A DNA stretch of 64,000 nucleotides from QHXQ01 sp963788965. Its GTDB lineage: Bacteria; Acidobacteriota; Blastocatellia; Pyrinomonadales; Pyrinomonadaceae. The first letter of the stretch is position 1. Every line of letters starts with the position of its first letter. The stretch covers positions 124,001 to 188,000 of the forward strand of contig CAWBIK010000006.1 in the NCBI GenBank assembly GCA_963788965.1, in the 5' to 3' direction. Positions 1-10,119 of this stretch are shown here, one piece after another. The translations under genes were made by a program, and so were the position numbers. Under the pieces are notes generated by a model that was not told where the DNA came from, ran no database searches, and was given only the letters and a program-made list of their open reading frames with translations.

Positions 1-1353
1 CTACAGGAGAAGGGCCTCGTGCCGCTCGTTCGTTCCGCCCGGCTGCACGCTTACGAGTTGGCGCTGCCCGGCGCAGAGCGCGTGCGCGAGTTGGAACGCG
101 CGCTCGCCGTCGAACACGACACGGCCGGCGAAGTGCCTTACGTGCGCGGCGACCTGTTCTGCGTTGAAGACTTCGTTCACTTCCTGATCTTCGGCGACGA
201 GTCGGACGCGCCCGGCGTGCGCGCAGGCATCGTCTATGAGGCCGACACCATCGCGCCCGAAGATAAACTCGACGCCTTCTGCCGCAACGTCTACGACGCG
301 CTTGAGGCGGCGCGTGGCTTCAGCGATCTGAAGGCCGCGAGCGCGCTCGTTGAAGTCGAATGGCAGGCGCAAGCGTCGGCTGCGCCTGAGAGCTTCGCGC
401 GCTTCGCGGCCGAGGCGGCGGCTGAAGGCGGGCCGCAGAGTGCGCGCAGCACGATGGTCGCCGATTGGCTGCGTGTCGCGGGCATGTTGGAGAACACGGA
501 GGCGCGACAGGTCTTGCGCCGTCTGGTCGAAGCGCAAGCCGAAGGGCACGGGGGCGGGTCGCTCGTCGGCGACGATGGCGTTGCCGAATCGTTGCTGGAT
601 AGGCTGGCGGGCGTCGGCTTGGTCAAGCGCGAAGTGCTGGTCAGTTGTCGCAAGGCCAACCGGCCGCTCTTTCGTCTGCCGTCGCCTGATGCGTTGGGCG
701 TCTTGAACGCGAGCAACGCCATCTGCACCGAATGCGGCGCGGCCATCGCCGACGAGAAGGCGGACGACATCACCGTGCCGACTTCGCTGACCGCCACGCT
801 CTTGCAAGACGGCTCGTGGCTGACGACGCACCTGCGCTCGATCCTCGGCAAACTGGGCTTGCCTGAAAGTCAGATCGTGACGCGCCCTGTGTCGGGCGAA
901 GGCGAGTCGCGCGCGATGGCGCATGTCTGCGGCGAGGCGTTCCTGTTCCTCTTGCGCGACGGCGATTGGACGGCGCAGCAGGCGCGGCACGCGCTCGACG
1001 AACAGGCCCGCACGGACGCACCGCATCTTGTCGTCATTGCGACGGGCCGGATTCACGAAGAGGTGCGCCAACGTCTGCGCGAGCACGCGCGGCGACGCGC
1101 GCAGGTTGGGCGTGCGGGCGAAGTGCTGTTCATCGAGGGCATGGAAGCGGTCCGACCCGAACTACAACAGGCGTTCGAGCGTGTCGCGGCGACCGCGCTC
1201 AACGAACAGTTGTGGCCGCTCGACGACAGCCTCGGCGTCAACGTCGCGCAAGTGCTCGCCACGCGCTTCCGTCTGCTGCACAAGACCGGCCCCTTGCGCG
1301 AACTGGCCGCTTCGGCCGCAGGCGCAGTCGCCGGCAATCTACGCGAGGTCTAA
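1..1353 (+). CDS. hypothetical protein, 5' end cut by window
   Basis: The reading frame is open from the first base (six codons precede the GTG at 19), so the real start probably lies outside the window. At least 450 residues are visible, ending in TAA at 1351-1353. The protein is acidic and Ala/Glu/Arg-rich with mixed helical character. It has no signal peptide or membrane segment and only one CxxC pair (ICTECG, about residue 240). I do not recognise a family. GC-rich third positions match the flanking host genes, so it is a genuine resident gene. A 9-bp-arm hairpin follows it at 1372-1405 and probably ends transcription. A long opposite-strand frame here is a shadow caused by high GC. Confidence 0.7.
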   Translation, partial: LQEKGLVPLVRSARLHAYELALPGAERVRELERALAVEHDTAGEVPYVRGDLFCVEDFVHFLIFGDESDAPGVRAGIVYEADTIAPEDKLDAFCRNVYDALEAARGFSDLKAASALVEVEWQAQASAAPESFARFAAEAAAEGGPQSARSTMVADWLRVAGMLENTEARQVLRRLVEAQAEGHGGGSLVGDDGVAESLLDRLAGVGLVKREVLVSCRKANRPLFRLPSPDALGVLNASNAICTECGAAIADEKADDITVPTSLTATLLQDGSWLTTHLRSILGKLGLPESQIVTRPVSGEGESRAMAHVCGEAFLFLLRDGDWTAQQARHALDEQARTDAPHLVVIATGRIHEEVRQRLREHARRRAQVGRAGEVLFIEGMEAVRPELQQAFERVAATALNEQLWPLDDSLGVNVAQVLATRFRLLHKTGPLRELAASAAGAVAGNLREV

Positions 1354-1371
1354 CTAAATGATGCATGCGGC

Positions 1372-1405
1372 ATGATGAATGCAAGAACAGCTTGTTATTC
1401 ATCAT
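1372..1405. repeat. intergenic hairpin of ATGATGAAT units
   Basis: ATGATGAAT (1372-1380) pairs with ATTCATCAT (1397-1405), and an inner CAAG/CTTG pair extends the stem. A further ATTCATCAT-like copy follows at 1418-1426. It lies in the gap after the first gene and belongs to the host's family of short-unit inverted repeats; the same words recur at 24738-24796. Confidence 0.65.
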
Positions 1406-1519
1406 TCATCATCCCACATTCATCATTTCTCTAGTTGACAACCCGTCGTGCGCCGCGCGAATCTTAGAGAGACTAGCTCTCCCCCTGAGCGTAGCTTCCA
1501 CACATAGAGGTTGCCGCAA

Positions 1520-2818
1520 GTGATTAAGACAAGATGGGTCGTATTATTCCTGTTGGCGTTCGTGCCTGCGCTGACGCGCGCACAGACGCCGGCCGATGCG
1601 CCTGCCACGCGCCCGCGCATGGTGAACCCCGCGCCGAGTACAGCGCCGCAAACGCAGCCCACACGAACGCCTGCCGTCGTTTCGACGCCGACGCCTGTGC
1701 CTGCGCCCGCCGTCGTGGTTGTGCCGCAGCAACAAACGCCGCCTGCGACCACCACCACCACCACGCCTGTGCCCGTGCCTGCGTTGACGCCCGCGCCCGT
1801 CGCGGTCTACGCACCGTTGCAGCCCGCCCGCCCGCCCGCCGCCGCTAAAGTTCGCGCGCACATCGCAGAGGCAGAACGCGCGCTCAAGACGCGTGTGCGC
1901 CCGTCCGCGTTGGGCACAAGTGCGCTGAACTTCGTGACGCTGGCCGCGCTCGACACGAACAGCGGGCAGGTGCATCTGTTGACGTTGCCGAAGCAGACGT
2001 TTCTGACCAAAGATTTTGAGACGACCTTGACCTCGTCGCTTGGCACACTGCTGCGCGTGCGCGTCGTGCGCTCGAACTACGTGAACACGGCCGTCATCGT
2101 CGCCGATCTGGCGGGGCGGCAACTCGCGCCGCTGCTGGTCGAGTATCCGATTGAGAAGTTCGGCCGGCTGCCGGAGATGGCCTATTACACGTCGGCGCAC
2201 CCGGCGCTGCTCTCGCCCGAACTGGTCAAGACGGGGCAGGCTTACGTGCGTACGATGCTCGATCTGGCGGCGAAGCGTTTGAAGGAGAAGGGCGTGACGA
2301 TCTCGCCGATGATACATGGACATGGCCGAGCGCCTGTGCCTCGTCGAGCACGTCGATCACGACCGCTTCCGGCGCGAGAGTCGGCATGCGACTCTACGAA
2401 GAGGTCTATGCGCTCTACGCTTTGAACGAGCTGAACACGTATCGCTATTCGGTCAGCTTCGCCGGCGCGGGCGGCATGGTGCAGATGATTCCCTCGACCT
2501 ACCAGATGATCCGGCGCATGCATCCGGGCGTCGGTCTCAACCCGGACTTCGTCGCGGGCATGCGCAATCACGGCAACGCGCTCGAAGCGATGCTGCTCTA
2601 CATGCAGGACACTTGGAACGGCCTCGCGGCCAGCCCGGACGTGATCGACGCGCTCGCGGACAGGATCGGCCACGCAGCCGGAGCTGATGGCCGCCGGTTA
2701 CAACTCCAACCCCGCGCGGCTCGCTCATACATCGCGGCGCGGCGGCGCAGGCTGGCGCACGCTCATCCCGCGCGAGACGCAGATGTACCTTCAGATTTAC
2801 AATCGCTCGAAAGCCTGA
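1520..2818 (+). pseudogene. secreted lytic-transglycosylase-like protein, frameshifted
   Basis: A GTG at 1520 gives a clean signal peptide (MIKTRWVVLFLLAFVPALTR) ending near Ala-Gln, with AGAGG 10 nt upstream; a TTG at 1511 is the alternative start. A long Pro/Thr/Val-rich linker (residues about 25-110) follows, then a mixed domain and a C-terminal SLT-type muramidase domain recognised by GAGGMVQMIPSTYQMI and the later AAGYNSNPARL. Proteins of this class cleave peptidoglycan in the periplasm. The reading frame breaks near 2310, near 2385 and between about 2660 and 2690. The true C-terminus, ending in IYNRSKA with TGA at 2816-2818, is only found by joining frames. Either sequencing indels or real decay could explain this. 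Confidence 0.65.
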
Positions 2819-3145
2819 TTCCGATCAAGTCGCGCGCTTAAAAGCGGTCGAGCTGCTCGTGACACCTGAAGGGGTCAATAAAGCCGGGGGCAAACTTAAC
2901 CACCAAAGACACAAAGGCACAATCAACAGAATGTGCGACTCTTCTTTGGTGTGCTTCTTGTCTTTGTGCGTTAACGTTCACGGTCGCTTTGCTTGCCTCC
3001 GGCTTTAAGCGACCCTTTCAGGACGAAGAAAACATGCTGCCGTGAACAGTCCAGACATCAGCGTATCGTCAGATCCAACAGATCGAAAGGAATCGTCTCG
3101 TCCACTAACATCTCATCGCAGCAACGCACAACGCGGCGGCATAGT
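2819..3145. other. gene-free gap containing a 156-nt imperfect palindrome
   Basis: No credible gene is seen in this gap. From 2866 to 3021 the sequence folds back on itself. The outer arm CTGAAGGGGTC pairs with GACCCTTTCAG, next AAAGCCGGGGGCAA pairs with TTGCCTCCGGCTTT, and an inner pair contains ACCACCAAAGACACAAAGG opposite a CTTTGGTGTGC/CTTGTCTTTGTGCG arm. It sits between two same-strand genes. Confidence 0.6.
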
Positions 3146-4324
3146 ATGAAGCTCAACATGCTCAAACTTTCGCACTCGGCTTCTGCGCTTTATACCTGAC
3201 GAGCTAGCGCGCGTCGGCGCGCAAGGCTCAGCGGCAAGGCGATAAGCCCGTCGAGCAGACGCACAAGAACATACAGGTGCTCAAGGGCTTGCCCGAAGCG
3301 CAGCTCTTCCCGCTAATGAATTTCATCAGCACCTCGCTCGGCGTCCGTTGCAACTTCTGCCACGTGCAGACTAAAAACCCGACGACGGGGGGCGACGAGT
3401 GGGACTGGGAGAAGCGACGAAAAGAGACAAAAGAGACGGCCGCCAGCATGATGCAAATGACGATGAGCATCAACAAGACCAACAAGCTGGACTTGGGCAG
3501 CGCGGGCGTCACCTGCTACACCTGCCATCGAGGCCGAACGACCCCGAAACTTGCCGGCATGCCGCTCACGTTCTCCGGTCATGAACCGCCCGCGACGCCG
3601 CCTCCGCCTGGCGGCCAACTGCCGCGGGCGAGACGCGGGCGGCGCACCGAGGCGTGACCCACACCGCCGACCGTGAACAGGTCATGGACAAATACGTGCA
3701 AGGCGTCGGCGGCGCGAGGCCGCATCAGGAAAGTGAAACGCGCGTGCTCAAGGGCACGCGCGAGTCGTCGCAGAATCGCACATGGCCGATTGAGATGACA
3801 TTAAAAGGCGCGGACAAGTTCGTGGTCGATTGACGACCCCGCGCAAGGGACATCAAGCAGGGCTTTAACGGCCCGACCGGCTGGATCGAAGAACCAGCGG
3901 GCGCGCGAGATGAGCGGCGCACAGATTGGCGTCATATGAAAGCGCGGCGGCATTTTAACATGCTGACATCAATCCTGCGCCGCTACCCAATATGCGCGTC
4001 GGGCGCGGGCGAGTCAGCGAGCGCCCCGCCACCGTGCTCATCCACAGCCCCGCGCCCGGCGTCACCGAACGACTGTTCTTCGACGCCGAGACGGGCTTGC
4101 TCCTGCGCCGGCTCACGCTGACCGACACGGTCTTGAACCCGATCCCCGAACAGATCGACTACGATGACTACAGCGAAGTGGACGGCATCAAAGTCCCGTT
4201 CACGATCATCATCTCGAACATCGACACTTACTATCAGCTCCACGCGCAAGTTCACAGACATCAAGCACAACGTCGCCGTGGACGACGCACAGTTCCAGAT
4301 GCCGGCGGAAACAGTAGACGGTAG
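3146..4324 (+). pseudogene. reaction-centre-type c cytochrome, frameshifted
   Basis: The core frame (about 3208-3657) carries two haem-c motifs, CNFCH and CYTCH, about 55 residues apart. Around them are LPLMNFIS-like and 'LGVRCNFCHV' segments typical of the reaction-centre cytochrome c family that is abundant in Acidobacteriota. It would bind haem in the periplasm and carry electrons. An N-terminal peptide from ATG 3146 runs into TGA at 3197-3199 before the frame changes. Downstream, frames switch again near 3660 and between about 3830 and 3990, where a lipoprotein-sorting-like C-terminal domain begins (ATVLIHSPAPGVTERLFFDA, then IDYDDYSEVDGIKVPF). At least three indels are needed to restore one product of roughly 390 residues. 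Confidence 0.6.
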
Positions 4325-4325
4325 A

Positions 4326-4455
4326 CAGTAGGCAGTTAAGGCCAGGCCGCTGACTGAACAGTTAAGAAGGCCGCCGATTGAACGTGCCTCGTGAGTGTGC
4401 GAGGTCGAATCAATCGGCGAGCCTTTCGCTTGTCTGCAAATGCTACTGCCTACTG
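4326..4455. repeat. nested inverted repeats between convergent genes
   Basis: CAGTAGGCAGT (4326-4336) pairs with ACTGCCTACTG (4445-4455). Inside, CGCCGATTG (4372-4380) pairs with CAATCGGCG (4411-4419), and CCTCG (4387-4391) with CGAGG (4400-4404). It lies between the converging cytochrome and ABC-exporter genes and could act as a two-way terminator. The left arm is a run of GTAGAC/CAGTAG units. Confidence 0.6.
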
Positions 4456-4459
4456 CTTT

Positions 4460-6343
4460 TCAATCTCCGTACTGCAATGTGTCGCTGAGTGGGAGATCCG
4501 GCACGGCTTCGTTGCGGTCGCGGTCGGCGTATTGGAGTTTGTAGAGTCGCCAGTAGAGGCCGCGCAGGGTCGAGTAGTTCTTGGTGCGTGCCGTGCTCGC
4601 GGATTTCGCCGTGATGCAGGACGATGATGCGGTCGGCGCGTTGGATGGTGGAGAGCCGGTGCGCGACGACAGCGATGTGCGGTCGCGCAGGACGCGCTCG
4701 ATGGCTTGCTGGATGAGTTGCTCGGTTTCGGTGTCGATTGAAGACTGGTGGCTTCGTCAAGGATGAGCAGCGCCGGGTCGAAGGCCAGCGCGCGGGCGAA
4801 AGAGATGAATTGCTTCTGCCCGACTGAGAGGCCCGCGCCGCGCTCGCGTCACTTCAGCTGCGTAGCCTTCGGGCAGGCGCTCGATGAACGGTCGGCGCGG
4901 ACTTCGTGCGCGGCCCAGTCGACGCGCTCGTCCGGCATATCTGCGCGACCCAGACGGATGTTGCCCTCGATCGTGCCGCTGAAGAGAAACACGTCCTGCA
5001 AGACGACGGCGAAGTTTTCGCGCAGCGATTTCAAATCCCACTCGCGCACGTCAACGCCGTCCAACAGCACGCGCCCGCGCTGCACGTCGTAGAAGCGCAT
5101 CGAGAGGTTCGTGATCGTCGTCTTGCCGGAGCCGGTGTGGCCGACAAGCGCGACCGATTGGCCCGGCTCGACCGTGAACGACACGTCCTGCAACACCCAA
5201 TCTTCATCCTTGTAAGCGAACCAGACGTTCTCAAACTCGATGCGCCCGTGCGCGCGTCCAGTCTTCTTCGGTTGCGCCGGGCGTGGTGATCGTGACGGGC
5301 AGGTCGAGCGTGCTGGAAGATGCGATGCGACGCGACGATCGCCGCTTGCAGGACGTTGTACTTGTCCGAGATGTCGCGGATGGGTTGGAAGAGTTGCTGC
5401 GAATATTGAATGAAGGCGACGAGCGCGCCGAGCGTCAAGGCTTGCGCCGCGCCCGTCGTGTGCATCACGCGCCAGCCGCCGTACCAGATGATCAACGCGA
5501 TGCCGACCGCGCCGATCAGATCGACGAGCGGGAAGAAGACCGCGTAGTAAAAGATCGTCTCGATGTTGGCGTTGCGATAGTCGTCGTTGAGTTCGTGAAA
5601 CTGGTTGAGCGACTTGCGCTTCGCGGTTGAAAGTCTGCACGGTCTGCGCGCCCGAAAGATGCTCTTGCAGAAAAGCGTTGATGCGCGCCAATCTGGTCCG
5701 CACCATGTCGTAACCGCGCCGCGCGCCCTTGCGAAACCAACTCGTCGCGGCGATCAGCAGCGGGACGGTGATGAGCGTGACGAGCGTGAGCCGCCAATCC
5801 ATCCCAGCATGATGCCGATGATGGCGAAGATCATCACCAGATCGCCGAGCACGTCGATGATGCCGGAGGTGAACAGTTCGTTGAGCGCGTCCACGTCCGA
5901 CGTCAGCCGCGTCATGATGCGCCCGACGGGTTGCCGGTCGTAAGTAGGCGACCTCCTGATGTTGCAACTTTTGATAAAGCTCGCTGCGCAGGTCGTACAT
6001 GACGCGCTGCCCGACGGTGTTAAGAGGACGGCTTGAAAGTAAGCGAAGACGAATAAGAGCAGGCGCACGCCGAGCATGACGAGCGCGAGCCAGAGCAGTC
6101 CATGCGCGGCTTGCGCGGCGGCACTTGCCCCTTCGTCGTGGGCACGATGTACCAGTCAATCGCATACTGGACGAACTTCGGCTGCAAGACGCCGAGCGCG
6201 TTCAGCGTCAAGGTCAGCAGGAGCGCCGGGATGAGCGGGCGCACGTAAGGCTTCAGATAGCGCAGCAACCGGCGCGAGATTTGCCAATCGTAAGTCTTGC
6301 CGATGGCCTCTTCTTCGTGAAATTGTTGGACGGCGGTTGACAT
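4460..6343 (-). pseudogene. type I ABC exporter (MsbA-like), many frameshifts
   Basis: Joined across frames this is a full half-transporter of about 625 residues, from MSTAVQQFHEEEAIGKTYDW (ATG at 6343) to LSDTLQYGD (TGA at 4460-4462). The N-terminal membrane domain includes YDRQPVGRIMTRLTSDVDAL and an LTLVTLITVPLL helix. The ATPase domain shows Walker A GHTGSGKTT, the Q-loop VVLQDVFLFSGTI, LLILDEATSSIDTETE (Walker B) and the H-loop VVAHRLSTIQRADRI. Such proteins pump lipids, peptides or drugs out of the cytoplasm, usually as dimers. It is probably partnered with the exporter at 6873-8617. At least eight frame changes are needed, the highest density in the window. Confidence 0.75.
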
Positions 6344-6405
6344 AAAAGCAGTGCCAAGTAACGAGCGACGAGTTAATGACCGGCGACGTGTGTTAAGTGT
6401 TCGTG

Positions 6406-6864
6406 TTAATGCATGGTGCTCTTGATGTCGGGCGACGTGTGGCCGGCCGAGGCGGCGAGCAGGTGTTGCCGGCGCGGGAAGTGCAACAAAAAGCCGACCG
6501 CCGCAAGGATGAATAACAGATAGTTGGGCACGCCGCGTATGAAGTACTCGACGAGGCCGAATATGGCGGACAGTTCGCACAGCGCGAAGGCAAAGACGTA
6601 AGCCGTGGTTACATAGTCGGGGCGCTGCTCGGCGATGGCGCGCTGCCGTAGCTTGAACTTGAGCGGGAACGACAGCGTGACCGCCGCGCCGCTCAACACG
6701 CCGAACACCCATTGCAGCGTGCTGTTCGCGCCGCGCACCGGGACTTGGCTGAACCACGTCATTGCTAAGAACGCGACGAGCGACACGAACTGTCCGAGCC
6801 AGATGAATAGCAGCCCGCGATAACGCGCTTCCGGTGTTGCCTGTGCCTGCGCTTCGTTTGCCAT
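6406..6864 (-). CDS. membrane protein between two ABC exporters
   Basis: This 152-residue protein starts at ATG 6864, eight bases after the stop of the upstream ABC exporter. It has four likely membrane helices (LLFIWLGQFVSLVAFLAMTW, a 'WVFGVLSGAAVTLSF' segment, 'VTTAYVFAFALCELSAIFGL' and 'YLLFILAAVGFLLHF'). The layout resembles small four-helix proteins of unknown function. Its position, between two half-transporters with short gaps on both sides, suggests a shared transcript and possibly a shared complex. No catalytic motif is visible. The frame is intact. Confidence 0.7.
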   Translation of the reverse strand: MANEAQAQATPEARYRGLLFIWLGQFVSLVAFLAMTWFSQVPVRGANSTLQWVFGVLSGAAVTLSFPLKFKLRQRAIAEQRPDYVTTAYVFAFALCELSAIFGLVEYFIRGVPNYLLFILAAVGFLLHFPRRQHLLAASAGHTSPDIKSTMH

Positions 6865-6872
6865 CAGCTTAC

Positions 6873-8617
6873 TCAACTCGCCGCGAGTTCTTCTTCCAGC
6901 AGTTGCCGCTCGTAGAGCGCGGCGTATTCGCCACCGCGTGCGAGCAGTTCGTCGTGCGTGCCGCGTTCGACAATGCGCCCGTCTTCGAGGACGCAAATCA
7001 GATCGGCATCGCGCACGGTCGAGACGCGATGCGAGACGATCAAACTCGTGCGTTCGCGCATGACGCCGCGCAGCCGACCAAAATCTTCTCTTCCGTGAAA
7101 GTGTCCACGGCCGAGAGCGCATCATCAAGGATGAGTATGCGTGGTTGGCGCATGATGGCGCGGGCGATGGCGGTGCGTTGCTTCTGCCCGCCTGAAAGCG
7201 TGATGCCGCGCTCGCCAACCATCGTGTCGAAACCGGCGGGGAACTCGCGCACGTCGTCGCCCAAGCCTGCCACTTCGGCCGCCCATTCCACGTCGGCGCG
7301 CTGCTGTGCTGCTTCGACGCCGAAGGCGACGTTCTCCGCCAGCGTCTCGCTGAATAGAAACGTCTCCTGCGGCACGTAGCCGATGGCGGCGCGCAGTTGC
7401 GCGAGCGGATAGGCGCGCACCGGCACGTCGTCGATCAAGACCGTGCCCGGCGGCGCTTCCAACAGGCGCGGGATCAAGTTCATCAACGTAGATTTGCCCG
7501 TGCCCGTGCGGCCGACGAAGGCGACCGTCTGTCCCGCTTCGATCACCAGATTAATGTCGCGCAGCACGGGCGGCAAATGTTCGCTGTAGCGGAACGTTAA
7601 ATTGCGAAACTCGATGCGACCTTTGATCGGCGGTTGCGCTGCGCGTTCGGCTCGTCGGCAATCGCAGCCGGCGTCGCCAAGATCGCGTTCATGCGTTTCC
7701 AACTCGCCGTGCCGCGCTGGTAGAGGTTAACAACATAACCGAGCGCGATCAGCGGCCAGATCAGCCGCGTGAGATACAGGTTGAACACCGTGAACTGCCC
7801 GATGGTCATGCCGCCGTCGAGCGCCATGCGCCCGCCGACGTAGAGGATCATGACGTAGCCCAACCCGATCAAGAATTGCATCAACGGGCGCATCGGCCGC
7901 GTCGATGCGGACCAGCGCGAGATTGCGTTCGGCGTACTGCCGGTTCAGATCGTTGAAGACCGCGATCTCCGCGTCTTCCTGCGCGTAAGCGCGCACGACG
8001 CGCACGCCCGTAAAGTTCTCCTGCGCGCGCGCCGCAATCTGCGCGAAGAACTCCTGTATCTTCTCGAAGCGCACGTGTACCTGTTGCCCGAAAAATTTCA
8101 CGGTCAAAGACACAAGCGGCATCGTGACGAATAGCAACAATGTCAACTGCACATTGATGCGCAGCATCAACGGCAGGATGAGCACGACGACGAAGACCGT
8201 CTGCAACGTGTACATGATCATCGGGCCGGCGAGTTGCCGCACGGCCGCGAGATCGTTGGTGGCGCGCGCCATCAAATCGCCCGTGCGGTTCGATTGAAAA
8301 AAGGCGAGCGGCATGTGTTGCAAGTGCGCGTAAAAATCCTGTCGCAGATCGTATTCGACGTGCCGCGACATATTGATCAGGATGCGTCGTTGCAGGAACA
8401 GAAACAAACCGCTCACCGCGCTGACGCCGAGAATAACCAGCGCATAGCGCGTCAACGCCCACCACGTCAGACCGTCGTGCAAACTGTCAACCGCGTGCCC
8501 GACCAGCCACGGCACGATCAATCCGATCACGACCGACGCGAAGATACACAGAATGCCGGCCACCAGCGAGGCTTTATACGGGCGAAAATAACGCGTGAAT
8601 TTTCGTAGCTCGTGCAT
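6873..8617 (-). pseudogene. type I ABC exporter, partner of the downstream exporter
   Basis: The start ATG at 8617 gives MHELRKFTRYFRPYKASLVA, and the stop is at 6873, for about 580 residues. The membrane domain has several clear helices (ILCIFASVVIGLIVPWLVG, ISGLFLFLQRRI-like and VVVLILPLMLRI). The ATPase domain has Walker A GRTGTGKSTLMN, the Q-loop GYVPQETFLFSETL, the signature LSGGQKQRTAIARAI, Walker B ILILDDALSAVD and SHRVSTVRDADLI as H-loop. The frame breaks near 7885, between 7600 and 7700, and near 7055. Together with 4460-6343 it would form a heterodimeric exporter; the substrate cannot be told from sequence. Confidence 0.75.
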
Positions 8618-8726
8618 ACAGGGAACGCCACGACCACCAAAACGGACTTGAGACGGAAACGGTGCGCTAACATGATGCGCGATTTTCCGCTTGAACGCCA
8701 AACGGCCAAAGCCGCTCAGGTCATAG

Positions 8727-9170
8727 TTATGTTGGTTGGTTGGTCTGTTTGCGCCGGATAGCGTAGGTGGTCAGGGCCGAGGCGACTAACTCGCCCGCGT
8801 CGTTCGTGGCTTCGACGGTGACGGTGCTGATGCGGCGGCCGGCGCGCAGCACGCGCGCGTGCGCCGTGAGTCGCCCGGCTGTGACGGGGCGCAGGAAGTG
8901 GAGCGTGAGATCGACCGTGACGGTCTGGTCGCCCGGCGCAAGCAGCGACAGGACGGCGAACGCGGCCGCGCTGTCCATAAGCGAAGCCAACGCGCCGCCG
9001 TGCATGATGCCTTCCATGCGCGTCAACTCCGGCCGCACCGTGAGCGACAAAAGGGCCGCGCCGCGCACCACGTTAGTCAACTCAAGCCCAAGCAAGTGTG
9101 CGTAAGCAACTTCGGCGAAGGCGGCCCGCAGGCGCGCGAGTTCGTCGGGCGTGAGTTCGGTTTCGTTCAC
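8727..9170 (-). CDS. PaaI-type hotdog-fold thioesterase
   Basis: Starting at GTG 9170, this 147-residue protein has the hotdog-fold thioesterase signature: EGIMHGGALASLMDSAAAFA (residues about 55-75), then VTVDLTLHFLRPV and a closing AEATND-like strand. HGG with the nearby Asp is the usual active-site region of the PaaI/YbgC-like group that hydrolyses acyl-CoA or aryl-CoA thioesters in the cytoplasm. An upstream in-frame extension to 9287 has poor character and runs into the YbjQ-like gene, so I reject it. It is the last gene of a compact minus-strand run starting at 10931. Confidence 0.8.
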   Translation of the reverse strand: MNETELTPDELARLRAAFAEVAYAHLLGLELTNVVRGAALLSLTVRPELTRMEGIMHGGALASLMDSAAAFAVLSLLAPGDQTVTVDLTLHFLRPVTAGRLTAHARVLRAGRRISTVTVEATNDAGELVASALTTYAIRRKQTNQPT

Positions 9171-9186
9171 GATGGCGTGCGTCTCT

Positions 9187-9600
9187 TTAGGCTTGGTACA
9201 GGTCGCCGGGGTTGAGCGGTTCGACGATAACGGCCGTGCCGTAGGCGAGCACTTCGGTTGCGCCGCTGGCGACCTCGGTTGCGTCATAGCGCGCTCCGAT
9301 GATGGCGTTCGCGCCGATCTCTGTGGCGTGCTGAATCATGATCTCAAAAGCGTCGCGGCGCGTCGTTTCGCACAGATTCGTCCAAGCGGTGATGTTGCCG
9401 CCGACCATCGAGTTTAAGACCGCGCCGATGTTGACGAAGAGGTTGCGCGAGCGGACGACGATGCCGCGCACAACGCCGAGGCTCTGCCGCACGCGATAGC
9501 CCGGCAACTCGAATGCGGTCGTCACCATCTGCGGCGCGACGCTGTAGCGCGGCTCGCTCACCGGGTAGGGCGTGCGCCGTTGGAGTGTTTCGTTGTCCAT
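9187..9600 (-). CDS. YbjQ-like (UPF0145) heavy-metal-binding-domain protein
   Basis: This 137-residue protein starts at ATG 9600 and ends 16 nt before the thioesterase start. It carries the YbjQ/UPF0145 pattern: 'ELPGYRVRQSLGVVRGIVVR', a central alpha segment, 'IGANAIIGARYDATEV' and 'EVLAYGTAVIVEP'. Members form pentamer-like assemblies of unknown biochemical role, sometimes annotated as heavy-metal binding. The upstream gene stops only four bases before this start, which indicates co-transcription. Confidence 0.85.
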   Translation of the reverse strand: MDNETLQRRTPYPVSEPRYSVAPQMVTTAFELPGYRVRQSLGVVRGIVVRSRNLFVNIGAVLNSMVGGNITAWTNLCETTRRDAFEIMIQHATEIGANAIIGARYDATEVASGATEVLAYGTAVIVEPLNPGDLYQA

Positions 9601-9604
9601 GATG

Positions 9605-10021
9605 TTACCTGAACAGGCTTGGCTGCTCGTCATCCGCGTTCGTATCTTGCGCTTCGTCCGGTAGCCAGCGATAGCGTTTGAGGTCGCAACGCCCGCGCGC
9701 GTCAAAGACGATGCCCTCGGCTTCGAGCAGACCTTGTTGGATGTTGTGCGGCAACAGCACGCGCCCCGTCGAGCATGCGCCCTGCGCGTTGATGACGCGT
9801 TGCCACGGCACGCCGTCGGGCGCGGCGTGCATGACGAAGCCGACGGTGCGTGGCGTGTAGCCTTCGCCGAGCAGGTCCGCGATCTGGCCGTAAGTCATCA
9901 CGCGACCCGCAGGGATACGTCGCACGATCTGATAGACGCGCTCGTTATAGCCGGGCTGCGCCATCAACTCGCGCTCGTTGCTTTGCGCTGAACGGCTGTT
10001 GCGCTTGTCTGTGTGCGCCAT
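9605..10021 (-). CDS. alkyltransferase-like (ATL) DNA-repair protein
   Basis: The fold is the C-terminal domain of O6-alkylguanine-DNA alkyltransferase: YQIVRRIPAGRVMTYGQIA (winged helix), PRTVGFVMHA, then the active-site loop. Where true methyltransferases have PCHRV this protein has PWQRV, so the acceptor cysteine is replaced by Trp. That is the defining change of ATL proteins, which bind O6-alkylguanine without removing the group and recruit nucleotide excision repair. ATG at 10021 gives 138 residues; an internal ATG at 9964 (MAQPGYNERV) starts right at the conserved domain and is as likely to be the true start. It overlaps nothing and is followed after four bases by the YbjQ-like gene. 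Confidence 0.85.
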   Translation of the reverse strand: MAHTDKRNSRSAQSNERELMAQPGYNERVYQIVRRIPAGRVMTYGQIADLLGEGYTPRTVGFVMHAAPDGVPWQRVINAQGACSTGRVLLPHNIQQGLLEAEGIVFDARGRCDLKRYRWLPDEAQDTNADDEQPSLFR

Positions 10022-10119
10022 CGTTTTCTAAAACTCGTCTGTTGTTGCTGCCACCACGCGCGCCACTCTGCAATTGCGCGCGCACGTTCGACCTGCGACC
10101 CGGCAGGCCGAAAACTCAG

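Noticed and set aside
1..1086. Long minus-strand frame opposite the first gene
   Set aside because: Arg/Ala/His-rich shadow typical of high-GC antisense frames; the plus-strand frame has normal composition.
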